A stretch of DNA of 64,000 nt from Lonicera japonica (GCA_021464415.1 CM038467.1:47801715-47865714), one strand, 5' to 3'. Positions 20,100 through 30,350 are shown, numbered from the stretch's first letter. Numbers and translations: made by a program. Notes: generated from the sequence alone by a model not told the origin.

Positions 20100-23000
20100 C
20101 TAATCTAGCCTAGCGCGCTTCGACACGCTACCACTATCACTAGAATCCTCCTCTAGAGTAGGATCGACCTCTGGGATGCCCTGAGTAGAAGGAGCTGCCG
20201 CTTGCGAAGGCCCTGTCGGCTGGACCGGAGCCGTGGACCGGATCACCGAGGACCGAGACCGCCTGGAAGTCCGGCTACTGCTCCTCCGAGACTCCGTTCG
20301 AGCGCGAGAGGAAGACAGAGGGTCATCCGCCCGCAAGGAAACGTCAATCGCCCTCTGATAGTCCCGCATGTAAGTCGTAGGGTCTCGACCAACGTACTGG
20401 AGCAGGTTCCAGCTGTAAAGATACTGGGAATGCCAGGCCCTCAGATCTGCCACTCGCACGCTCACCCGCTGAAAAGAAGAGAAAGAAGAATCAGCACCGA
20501 TAAAATAAGTAAGCATGAATATGAAAAGATATCGAAGGAAGAAAAGCACATACCTCCTTATCAGAACGGCCACCCAAGTAGTCAAACGTGTCTCTAGGGA
20601 GAGGATACTCAGGCACCGCATATCGACGTAAGCCAGCGCCAACATAGGAAAAGTCTCGAGGAAGTGACGGTAGATCTACCGGATGAATGGAAGAACTCCC
20701 CGGCATAGCAGCAGAAGTAGACCCGCCCTCCTCAGGAATCGGGAACAAAGGAGGACGAGAAGACGAGCCACCGAGACCTGTAGATCTGACCGGAGGACCC
20801 ATGGCAGCAGATGGAAGAGGAGTCAGTGTAGCGAAAGTACGAACGCCCGGAGGGTCCACTACGGCTGTCGCCCTCAGAGGCGGGACCTCACTAGAAACAG
20901 CAGCGGCAGCAACAGGAGGAGTCCGCCCAAACTGCTCGTAGTCAGCCCCTAGGTCTGCAGGCTCCCAGGATCGCTCGGGAAAATCACCTCCCCCTCTCTC
21001 AGCAGGCTGCCCCTCTCCTGGTGTAGTCTGAGACGGCTGCTCGGGAACCGCCTCTGTCGCACCTCCCTCAGCACCCTCGGGCCTATCATCGCCACCCTCA
21101 GGTCCATCATCACCTCCCTCGGCAGCAGCAGGGACGTCCCTCTCGCCATCAGGATCATCATCATCAGAGTCCAAAATGTTATCCCTCTGATCAGGGATAG
21201 GCGGCAGGTAACCAGGGACCGTCCTGGACAAGTGGGTCTGCCCTCGTATGTAGTTGGGATCGCCTCCCAACGCCCGGTACCTCTCATAAAAGACCCGTCC
21301 CCGAGTCCCCTTCGGCTCCCTCATCAGATAACGGGCAGCAAAGATAGCATAGTCCCCCTCCTCAGTAAATGTCTAGAAGCCGAGTTCGTCTACAAGGGCC
21401 TGTATCGTCACGGAATCAATCTCGCCCGTCCGCCTCATCTGAACTGGCGGGAATAAAGGAACCCGAGGCCACTGAGCCGGTGAATGCTGGCGAATAACCC
21501 TCTCGCCTAGATAAAAGTGAAGGCCGTACTCATCCCTCATAAGCCGCCTGGTCCTCGAAGCTGTCAGAGAACGGCCATATCCAAAATGGATACCCAAATC
21601 GCCCCAAGGGGCCCACTCAATCTGAAAGAGAAGAATAAGATTTTATTTCAATAATTTATTTTCTATTTTTACTATTTATTGAAAAAAAAACGAGGATACT
21701 AAAATATTTACCTGCTCCTCCAACAGGTCATGGACGGCAGCAGCTCCGGTCTCCCGAGTCCGGTATACATAGGGAGCTCTGTAGTTCCCCGCGATGAATC
21801 GGCGGAGAAAGGGAAACTGGTCCTCGTTCTCAACGAGGAGATCCACCTGGGCGCGACCCAGGCGGGTATAAGCAACGAACCAACTCTGAAAAGGAAAGAT
21901 AAATGATTTCAGCAATAATCTACAGGTGATATACAAAGATCCAAAGAAAAGACAAGAGGACTAAAGTATGTACCTCCCACAACAATGAAAAGCCCTTGAG
22001 GTTCAGGGCTAAATGGCGAGAGACCTGGTCCATGGCATCATATAAGACTGCAAGAATGAAGCTCCCCCAGTCGTAGTCAAACATGAGACTGAAGTCCCGA
22101 AGATAGGGCAACTACCAAAGATGGGCCGTGTCCCCCCCACGGGCCTCGAATAGGTCATGGAGTATCAGTAAGAGAAGGACGCGGGCATACTGGCGCGCCT
22201 CCTGACGGGTCATCGGCACCCCCGAGGCAACTAGTCGAGCTCTCTCTATGGCTAGTCGCGTAACTAAGACACCCCGAGGAATCGTATCACCCGAACTCCG
22301 TCGCTCGGGGAACCACCCAAGTGCGCCCACGATGCCCTCCGCAGTCAGACGCAAAGGGACGTTAATCCGAATAGGGACCCCCCTGAAGAAATCCCAGTCA
22401 GAGCAAAAAGATCGAGGGGTGTCATCGTCATCTCACCCCAGCTCCAATGGAAGGTATGAGTAGTATCCCACCAGTGGCAAGCCAGTGCCGACACCAAAAC
22501 TGTCGCCCTAGATACCCGCTCCGGGAGGGCGTCGAAGAAGGAGCCAAAAGGAGTCGCAAGGAGCAACTCCTGGACAGGGGCCGGTGCCCGTCGCCACTCC
22601 GAAGATATAGTGTTGGGAGAACCCCAACCTCGGCCAACCCACTACAAACAAAATGGAGATATGGATATAAGAAACCTGAGGGTATTTTGGTGTAATTATG
22701 AGAGATATAGGGTTATAGGGGTAAATTATGTAATTTTCCAAACCTGAGGGTATTTTGGTGTAATTATGAGAGATATAGGGTTATAGGGGTAAATTATGTA
22801 ATTTTCCAAACCTGAGGGTATTTTGGGTGTAATTATGAGAGATATAGGGTCATAGGGGTAAATTATGTAATTTTCCAAACCTGAGGGTATTTTGGGTGTA
22901 ATTATGAGAGATATAGGGTCATAAGGGTAAATTATGTAATTTTCCAAACCTGAGGGTATTTTGGTGTAATTATGAGAGATATAGGGTCATAGGGGTAAAT

Positions 23001-23892
23001 TATGTAATTTTCTAAACTTGAGGGTATTTTGGTGTAATTATGAGAGATATAGGGTTATAGGGGTAAAATATGTAATTTTACAAACCTGAGGGTATTTTGG
23101 TGTAATTATGAGAGATATAGGGTTATAGGGGTAAATTATGTAATTTTCTAAACCTGAGGGTATTTTGGTGTAATTATGAGAGATATAGGGTTATAGGGGT
23201 AAAATATGTAATTTTCCAAACCTGAGGGTATTTTGGTGTAATTATGAGAGATATAGGGTTATAGGGGTAAATTATGTAATTTTCCAAACCTGAGGGTATT
23301 TTGGTGTAATTATGAGAGATATAGGGTTATAGGGGTAAATTATGTAATTTTCCCAACCTGAGGGCATTTCGGTGTAATTATGAGAGTTATAAGGTTATAG
23401 GGGTAAATTATGTAATTTTCCAAAACTTGAGGGTATTTTGGGTGTAATTATGAGAGTTATAGAGTTATAGAGGTACATTATGTAAGTTTTTAAAAAATAA
23501 CCTAAAGGGTATCGCAGGTAAAAAGTATGAGTTGCACTAAATCGAACGTTATTTTTTAGGCAAACATGCATACTAACATTTGTCAAAATACATGCAGGAA
23601 ACGACAAAAGTAATGGAACAGATAAAAACGCGAAAAGAAGACGTACCAGAGATCGTCGGCGAATCTCGTGAGAAGCAGGCTCCATCAAGAGCCATGGAAC
23701 ATCCGAGACCGGAGCAGCCCAGGTAATATCTCTATAAATGACCGCCCGACCGCGGTCTAGCCCGTCCTCGGCATACCAATCCAAGTCCTCCCAGTCATCG
23801 TGATGAGGACTGCACCGAAGGACGCCCTGAGCGTCGATAAAAGTAACCTCGTCCTGGTCACCCTCCAGTCTATCGGGCTGAGCAGGATCCAT
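20100..23892 (-). pseudogene. Antisense accessory gene 2: five-exon plant mobile domain gene, decayed
   Basis: The minus-strand exon model is 23647-23892, 21974-22641, 21712-21885, 20554-21621 and 20100-20468. All introns are GT-AG, and all lie between codons if one base lost in exon 2 is counted. Exon 2 holds the plant mobile domain core (WWDTTHTFHWSWGEMTMTPLD, then ALTG), as in MAIN/MAIL-type proteins. Exon 4 is rich in P, G, S and acid residues. Exon 5 ends with SR-rich sequence and a basic SKRARLD tail that could serve nuclear import. The unbroken product would be about 840 residues. Breaks: a frameshift in a run of six G (plus-strand C, 22378-22383), TAG at 22112-22114 and TAG at 21373-21375. 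The start is the first ATG below three TGTCGCGCGACA palindromes. A role in regulation or anti-silencing is inferred only. Confidence 0.8.
22655..23490. repeat. 68-69-bp minisatellite, about 12 copies, in intron 1 of antisense gene 2
   Basis: A unit containing CCTGAGGGTATTTTGGTGTA and AGAGATATAGGGTTATAGGG recurs every 68-69 bp. Inner copies are nearly identical and the right-most copies have diverged. It fills most of the 1-kb intron between exon 1 (ends 23647) and exon 2 (starts 22641). Open frames read through it are by-products of the unit length. Confidence 0.93.
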
Positions 23893-24050
23893 CTATATAT
23901 GAGTGAATGAATGAGAAAAGTCGGAAAAAACGAGAAAGTCGAAAAAGCAGCAGGGCTTTCGCGCGTAAAGAAGAAAGCTAGAGAGAGAAAGAGAAGCTAG
24001 AGAGAGAAAGGGAATGAGAAGAATGAGCAGGGATGAGCTCAGCAAGAGAC

Positions 24051-24134
24051 ATATATAGGGGATGAGAATGTCGCGCGACATATGGCCTCTTTGTCGCGCG
24101 ACAAAGGGCCTTCTCCCCGAGGTGTCGCGCGACA
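24051..24134 (-). promoter_or_regulatory. Promoter of antisense gene 2 with three TGTCGCGCGACA palindromes
   Basis: On the minus strand exact palindromes lie at 24123-24134, 24092-24103 (inside an 18-bp perfect palindrome 24089-24106) and 24069-24080. A TATATAT box follows at 24051-24057. The ATG of antisense gene 2 is about 160 bp further on. The order (palindromes, short gap, TATA) is the same as in the LTR and in antisense gene 1. Confidence 0.78.
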
Positions 24135-24205
24135 TTCCCCTCCCTCCCCTGATTTTTTGACCTTTGTCTCATTTTATCTCCTGCAGGAGGACTTCCGAGA
24201 AGCAG

Positions 24206-24212
<7 letters not shown>

Positions 24213-24249
<37 letters not shown>
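24213..24249 (+). repeat. A37 homopolymer
   Basis: A run of 37 A follows a T7 run. It lies just outside the upstream region of antisense gene 2. It may be simple slippage or a trace of an old poly(A) tail. Confidence 0.9.
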
Positions 24250-24251
<2 letters not shown>

Positions 24252-24944
24252 GCACACCCAGGATGAGAACACTAGGAAGGACTTCCAAATCATCTCTCTG
24301 GAAATGCGAGAACAAGATACAAAGTTTAAAAGTAATCTCTGATCTCCCAAGAAAACCGAGACCATCAATGAGAAAAAGCAAGATGTCAGGATGAGACGGG
24401 AATAAGAAAAAATTGAAAGAGTAGAAAAGAGAAAGAACCCGCATGAGCGCCCAGAGCGAGCGAGAGAAACAGAAATGCAGAGTGACAGGGAGAGCCGCAC
24501 CAAAAGTGACAGCTAGGCCAAAACCGGCTCAAGGCTTCGTTTTGGGTGAGTAAGGCTCCTGATCGCGACAAAGGGATGAAAAGACTCCTGGTTAAAAACA
24601 GAAAAGGCCAAGAAAAGTCTTTCCCAAAAGAGGGAGAAATAAGGACATTGAAAAACAGAAAACGATGTGGGCCCACCAAAAGAGAAAACTAAGAAGAGAA
24701 CAAAGATCAGAGATTGAACTTTCAAACAAATTTTCTTTTCAGCACGGTACAGAAGAGATGGTTTGGAAAAAACCTCGGTGAAGAGCAGGAAAAATTCGAA
24801 AACTGCTTTCCGAGAAAAGTATTTTCAGTCAAGAGAAAAATGAGAACAAAACTTCAGGGTAAAGATTAGACCTCGAAGAGCTCTTTCCACCCTCATCAGA
24901 AATTTCCCTCTCTCACTCTAGCAGTCTAAGGGAGGCAATTCACC
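24250..24944. other. A/G-rich spacer without genes
   Basis: The plus strand is strongly purine-biased (many GAGAAA and AAGAAA runs). Open frames on the minus strand here (24174-24725) are F/S/L-rich products of that bias. No domain is seen. Confidence 0.55.
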
Positions 24945-25625
24945 AACACAAGCCCTCCCCGGAGGCAATCCATTCACATAAGCCCTTTCTACGGGCAAAC
25001 TGGTCATCAAGTCCTTTTTACAGGCACAAGCCCTCCCCGGAGGCAATCCATTCACATAAGCCCTTTCTACAGGCAAAACATCACCCACAAGTCCTTTCCA
25101 CAGGCACAAGCCCTCTCCGGAGGCAATTTTCTTTCTTTCTTTCTTTTACAGGTTAAAAGTCCTTCCGGGGGAAGGCACGTGGAGCAAAAGTCCTCCCAGA
25201 GAGGCACAGTGGAGCAAAAAGTCCTTCCAGGGGAAGGCACCGTGGAGCAAAAAGTCCTCCCAGAGAGGCACAGTGGAGCAAAAAGTCCTTCCGGGGGGAG
25301 GCACCGTGGAGCAAAAAGTCCTCCCAGAGAGGCACAGTGGAGCAAAAAGTCCTTCCGGGGGGAGGCACGTGGAGCAAAAAGTCCTTCCGGGGGAAGGCAC
25401 GTGGAGCAAAAAAAGTCCTCCCAGAGAGGCACAGTGGAGCAAAAAGTCCTTCCGGGGGGAGGCACGTGGAGCAAAAAGTCCTCCCAGAGAGGCACAGTGG
25501 AGCAAAAAGTCCTTCCGGGGGGAGGCACGTGGAGCAAAAAGCCCTCGAAAGAGGCAATGAGGTAACAAAAGCCCTCTCCGGAGGCAAAACCAAACACAAA
25601 GCCCTCTCCGGAGGCACTCACGAGC
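24945..25625. repeat. GC-rich interrupted minisatellite upstream of the polypurine tract
   Basis: The motif AAGYCCT..CCGG..AGGCA recurs about twenty times. From about 25160 to 25550 it forms alternating units of 31-33 bp, GTGGAGCAAAAAGTCCT followed by either CCCAGAGAGGCACA or TCCGGGGGGAGGCAC. Many units contain small inverted repeats such as CCTCTCCGGAGG. Long frames appear on both strands because the combined unit length is near a multiple of three; they are not genes. Confidence 0.88.
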
Positions 25626-25731
25626 ACTTTTTTTTATATATATATACAAACTCCTTTAGGGTTCATGCGGGAGCCATGGATCATGGTCTCTTCCAGTCAC
25701 CTCAATTCCTTGCAAGCAAGGAGCTTGAGTC

Positions 25732-25738
25732 GAGAGGG
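25732..25738 (+). other. Probable polypurine tract of the Tat element
   Basis: GAGAGGG lies two bases before the LTR start at 25741. It is short for a plant polypurine tract, but the place is right. Confidence 0.5.
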
Positions 25739-25740
25739 TC

Positions 25741-27368
25741 TATAGACACCCCGATCCGTGACCCCCGCAAGAACCCTAACGACCTTCGAGAATTGCTATT
25801 TCTGGAGTCCGGGTCCCACCCGAACACCCGAAACTGCCCCGGGAGCATCCGTTGGCAATACAAACCCGTTTCTAAGAGAAATGTCGCACGACATTCAAGA
25901 TTGTCGCGCGACAGTCAAGAATGTCGCGCGACATACACCAGAATGTCGCGCGACATACACCAGAATGTCGCGCGACATACACCAGTATGTCGCGCGACAA
26001 TCCCACTTTATAGGAACATGTCGCGCGACATGCCCCCACCACTCCACTTTCTGACTCAGCAGTGAGTCAGAATCATCATTAAAGTAAGTGTCGCGCGACA
26101 TACACCCAAATGTCGCGCGACATACACCTTTTCAGCACTATAAATAGGCCATCACCTCCCAAGGTTTAAGGAGACCAACATCAAAGCAGAAAACATCAAT
26201 TTTAGAGCAGGATTGCGGGTTTATGATCTGATTTTCTGATTTTTCGTCAAGTATTTTCTATTATCGTCTTATTTCTGAAGAATTATCGAATCTATTCTCG
26301 GGAATTGAATTCTCGAAAATATCTGAAGAAGGAGAAGATTATTATCGCCAGAGATCTCTCTGCCATATTATATTCTCTTTCTTATTATTAGTCTCGTCGG
26401 GAAGGTAAATAAAGTTTGTCTGTGTACTTGTTTTATTTCCTAGTAAGCGAAGCGGCAATATGGTTGTGCTAGGTTCCTAACGCGCTGGAAAATCAGGTTT
26501 GTCCGTGTACTTGTTTTATTTCTGTTGTTTTGTCCACGTTTTATTTGAATAAACTTATTGCCAAGTTATAAATAGTCTACCATCGTCAAAATAAAAGACC
26601 CTGATAAAACCATTTGCAAAACCAGAAGAATAAGTAGATTATCGTCCGGATAAAAATCTGTTTTCAAAACCCGGATTGACAAAACTTATCTAGGAATTAA
26701 AATCAACATATCTTGTCTTCTCTATAGACTGCGACGTGTCTGATAACTCTCCTCAAGAGTTCTGATTCCACATTAAATTAGTTCCAATACGAAATCCGAA
26801 TTTTTACAAAAGTAATCATAAACGCGAGAAAACCGTCATTATCCGAGGAAATAATACGGGACACTCTTTCAACATAAAAGGTTTTGTCATTTGTATTTAC
26901 ATCTTTCAAAACATCGGATCTCGGAACACAAAGGTTTCTACCCCTTTCCCGTCTTTCCCCAGAAATTAGGGTTTTCATTCAAAAAGTAGTAGACTGTCAG
27001 TAAAAGCATCCAAGTTTTTCAACATAAAATAAACATATAAGACCACTAGAGACCGAAAGGGCGGAATGGGTGCTTAACACCTTCCCAAACCGTAATATAG
27101 TTCCCGAACCCTATAGAATCCTGGTTTCGTAGACAAACGTGTAAAGAAAGGCTTATTTGTAGCCTTTCCTCTTACACGACCCCTTTTGTCCGTTTTCTCG
27201 TAAAACGTACTGGCGACTCTGAACGAACCCCTTTGCATCTGGAATAGACGTAGGGACACCCGATACAAATCACTCCAAGAAAATGGAACGACGGAATCCG
27301 TTCCGACGTTTCAGACGCCCAAGCGAACGGGGACGAGACCCGGGGCGTCGCATTTGCAGATTCTCACA
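25741..27368 (+). mobile_element. Second (3') LTR of the Tat element
   Basis: This LTR is 1628 bp and matches 8523-10182 apart from about 20-25 base changes and the palindrome copy number. Its start reads TATAGACA (G to A at the second base). It is followed not by flanking DNA but by another PBS and leader. Confidence 0.94.
25882..26146 (+). promoter_or_regulatory. U3 promoter of second LTR: nine palindromes plus TATA box
   Basis: Copies of TGTCGCGCGACA start at 25882 (variant TGTCGCACGACA), 25902, 25922, 25944, 25966, 25988, 26019, 26089 and 26111. TATAAATA follows at 26139-26146. Eight of nine are exact, against six of ten in the first LTR. The variant at 25882 is shared with 8664 and so predates insertion. 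Confidence 0.85.
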
Positions 27369-27873
27369 GTGGCGACTCTGCTGGGGAGAGTGAGAACTAG
27401 GCTCTTATATGTGGATTTCCTGTTTATAATATGTTGATATGCATGCTTTTACTGCTTTCCCTACTTGCCCCCTGACGTGGCGCCTGGATTTTTATTGTTG
27501 ACTTGACCTAGAGGCGTAGTAGAGTCCATTCATTGACATAGACATATGTTTAGGATTCCCCCTTTTTTTGCTGTATATGATTGTAAAGAAATATCCTTTT
27601 AAATAAAAATGGCGTTTTCAAAATACACCTCGAAGATAAAGATTTTTGCAATTGACCTTTTGAAAATTCTTATTTTGCACGCACTTTCACAAATCATGCA
27701 TTGGTTCTACGAGTGTGAATTTACCCCGAACCCTCGGAAGTATTATAAGTGAGTAGGGAGTTGGCTTGCTTGGGCCAACATAAACCGAAAGCATTTACTT
27801 CCACTCTCCTTGGCCAAGTACGCCCCCGAGGTATATCGAGTGACGAGAACACTCACGTACCCGAGAACACTCA
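27369..27873 (+). repeat. Duplicated PBS and leader after the second LTR
   Basis: This matches 10183 to about 10675 almost exactly, including the PBS. It ends in an 11-base duplication, GAGAACACTCA (27845-27855 and 27863-27873), and then jumps into LTR sequence. The duplicated 11 bases look like templated filler at a repaired break. Confidence 0.9.
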
Positions 27874-28229
27874 AGTTTTTCAACATAAAATAAACATATA
27901 AGACCACTAGAGACCGAAAGGGCAGAATGGGTGCTTAACACCTTCCCAAACCGTAATATAGTTCCCGAACCCTATAGAATCCTGGTTTCGTAAACAAACG
28001 TGTAAAGAAAGGCTTATTTGTAGCCTTTCCTCTTACACGACCCCTTTTGTCCATTTTCTCGTAAAACGTACTGGCGACTCTGAACGAACCCCTTTGCATC
28101 TAGAATAGACGTAGGGACACCCGATACAAATCACTCCAAGAAAATGGAACGACGGAATCCGTTCCGACGTTTCAGACGCCCAAGCGAACGGGGACGAGAC
28201 CCGGGGCGTCGCATTTGCGGATTCTCACA
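27872..28229 (+). mobile_element. Truncated third LTR copy of the Tat element
   Basis: It corresponds base for base in length to 9825-10182 (358 bp), the last part of the LTR. It ends CTCACA, directly followed by the target duplication GCATG. It has no U3 palindromes. Confidence 0.92.
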
Positions 28230-28234
28230 GCATG

Positions 28235-29137
28235 CTTCAATCTTTTGTAAAGCTCTTCCCTCTTTGCTTTCTTCTCTCTTTTCTCCTCTTTTCTAACCGG
28301 ACAATTTGACTTGTAGTGCCCTGGTTTTTGACAATGGAAGCATTTCCTTACCTCATTATCAACTTTTGAGATAGTTGATTTATCATGGAAGTTCTTTGAG
28401 GATGAGGGATGGTTGTCGAGCTTCCTTTGAGAGAATTTCTTCTTTGTTAAGAATTTTTCAAATTTCCTAGAGAGAAGTGCCATATCTCTATCTCCTTTTC
28501 CACCCTTTCCTTCATTAGGCTTTAGAGCAAATATTTCCATTGGATTTGTTTTCTCTCCTTCTTCTCTTGCTAGCTCCTTCTCATGGGTTTTAAGAGAACC
28601 CAAAAGCTCATCCATGCTCAAGGTCTTGAGATTCTTGGCCTCTTGTATGGCCGTCACCTTAGGTCTCCATTTCTTGGGAAGAATCTTAAGAATCTTTCGA
28701 ATTTTCTCTTCATTAGAGTAAACCTTGCCAAGAAGGTCCAAAGCGTTAGTGAGAATAGAAAATCGACTATACATTGAAGCAAGTGATTCGTTAGGCTCCA
28801 TATTAAACAATCCATAATCATGGACAAGTATATTTATATTTTCCTCCTTGACTTGAGAAGTTCCCTCATGGGCAACCTCAAGCTTGTCCCAAATCTCTTT
28901 TGCGATTTTGCAACTAGAGATTTTGTTGTATTCATCCATAGATAAAGCACAATGTAATGAATTTAAAGCTTTATCATTGAATTGAATTTTCCTAATATCA
29001 TGCTTATTGTATTCGGATATAGGCTTGGGAATAACATTTTCCCTTTCGTCGATTTTTGTAATCTCATAAGCTCCAACAAGTGTAACCTTCCATTGTTCAA
29101 AATCGTTAGCTTGTAAAAATGTGCACATACGATTTTT
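28235..29137 (-). CDS. Copia gag (UBN2-type with CCHC knuckle)
   Basis: The minus-strand frame reads as a plant Ty1/copia nucleocapsid protein. A gag core (for example KEIWDKLEVAHEGTSQVKE and ILPKKWRPKVTAIQEAKNL) precedes a basic stretch and the CCHC knuckle CFHCQKPGHYKSNCP. The first ATG in the open frame is at 29126-29128, but an in-frame TGA at 29138-29140 replaces the W usual in this position, so the true N-terminus lies upstream and is broken. The frame ended at 28235 when the Tat element inserted; its tail is at 8068-8517. Confidence 0.85.
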
Positions 29138-29268
29138 TCAATAACTATAGTTTTTGCCATCAAACAATGGCGGTCTATAAATAGAAGCACCTTTGGAAAG
29201 GCCGGTTCCTTGATAATAATACATGATCGAGGACTCTAAGATTGTGAAATCAAAACAAGAGTACTTCA

Positions 29269-29279
29269 TCTGATACCAA
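29269..29279 (-). other. Primer binding site of the copia element
   Basis: On the minus strand TTGGTATCAGA follows the LTR end CCTACA by one base. It matches the start of the initiator methionine tRNA primer site (TGGTATCAGAGC) used by most plant copia elements. Confidence 0.85.
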
Positions 29280-29280
29280 T

Positions 29281-30281
29281 TGTAGGTCGGATTTCAACCC
29301 TAGAGGGGGGTGAATAGGGTTTAAAAACTTTAATGCGGAATTAAAAACTTTTTCAAAATGTTTAAGTAAAACAATTTTACTAAACAAATTTATCAAGGAA
29401 TACAATCAATTGAACAAATAAACAAACAATCCCAAGAGCAAATAATCAAACAATCTCAAGACAAATAATCAAACAATAGTAAGTAAATAAAGAGATTGAG
29501 TTAGAAAGATTGAACCGATTTGATGTCCAAGGCTTTTTGTCCTCACAGTTTTGGTTTACCAAACCATAATCCACGCTCGGTTAGTTCCCTGAGAATTTCC
29601 ACTAAAATCAATCTCCTTCCAGGTGAAGATCAAACCTCTACAAGTGTTGTTGTCTCACACACTCTACAAATATTGCTATACCACAATACTCTCACAAGAT
29701 ACCCTCTTGCTAACCTTGTGAAATTTACCTTTCACAAAAACTAAACAAGAATTTACCTTCTTTTTTTTCCCATGATATTTACCTCTCACAATGAATTCTA
29801 ATTGTTTGGTGATTCACACCATTTTACAATAACTCTCAAAAGTGTGTAAAGAATACAATTTGAAGCTCACACTAAGGTTATCTTATTTGATCAAGATGAT
29901 ATAGCTCAAATGATTAATGATTGATCAAAATAATTCTTCAATCTTTGAATGATGAAGATAGATGAAGAATAGAGTATATGAATGATTGAAGGTGTACAAA
30001 ATGAGTCTTGGAAGTCATATAAATAGTCCAAGAAGCAATATGGGCGTTTGGGGTAGTTAGGAGTGGTTAGAGGCCAAAACTAGGCTTGTAAGAAATCTCC
30101 AACGGCTATATTTTCTCAAGTGAGTCGACTCCCCTGGTCCCCATGTAGTCGACTCCCAGCAATTTCATGTAGTCGACTACATTGCTCTGGAGTGTGGAGG
30201 TTTTGTGCAATTTTCCAACTTTTGTATTTTGACTCCAAAATAGATTCTAATGCTTGGGGAATGTCAAAAATAGGTTTTTAA
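29281..30281 (-). mobile_element. Copia 5' LTR, left part
   Basis: This matches 6501-7510. It is broken at 30281/36689 by the Tekay-Cassandra insertion, which duplicated TCTAA (left copy now TTTAA). GTCGAC palindromes lie at 30122-30131 and 30167-30182. Confidence 0.93.
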
Positions 30282-30350
30282 TGTGACGCCCCGAGTTCCG
30301 TTGGGAGGGAGAACCTCCGGAACACGGTTGATCACAAGTCGGTATCAGAG
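30282..30350 (+). mobile_element. Left terminal fragment and PBS of the composite element
   Basis: It starts TGTGACGCCCCGAG, like the right-hand LTR at 36340, then differs. A stem-loop is formed by GTTCCG and CGGAAC with inner GGGAGG/CCTCC arms. GGTATCAGAG at about 30340-30349 is a PBS-like site. The piece is far too short for a full LTR and unlike the Tekay LTR start TGTAACACCC. Confidence 0.6.

Larger units (their letters stand above)
8523..28229 (+). mobile_element. Tat-lineage Ty3/gypsy element with antisense genes, plus rearranged tail
   Basis: The element is bounded by the 5-bp duplication GCATG (8518-8522 and 28230-28234). The order is LTR (8523-10182), PBS, leader, gag-pol, two antisense genes, repeat-rich spacer, LTR (25741-27368), a second PBS and partial leader (27369-27873), then the last 358 bp of a third LTR (27872-28229). 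From first to second LTR it measures 18.8 kb, which fits large Tat/Ogre-type elements. Lineage is shown by the degenerate RNase H followed by an extra archaeal-type RNase H before integrase. By eye the two long LTRs differ at about 20-25 sites in 1.6 kb outside length changes, so the insertion is fairly young. Confidence 0.93.

Noticed and set aside
22726..22947. Open frame with a repeated ENYIIYP-type peptide
   Set aside because: It is the 68-bp intronic minisatellite translated; the unit happens to stay open.
22655..23490. Telomeric or interstitial telomere repeat because of TAGGGTTATAGGGG
   Set aside because: The motif is embedded once per 68-bp unit and does not form a TTTAGGG array.
24174..24725. 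Minus-strand F/S/L-rich frames that look like membrane proteins
   Set aside because: The plus strand is purine-biased and includes an A37 run; the frames follow from that bias.
25067..26065. Long open frames on both strands (186, 167, 154 and 242 codons)
   Set aside because: They are read through the 31-33-bp minisatellite, give repetitive peptides in several frames at once and have no domain.
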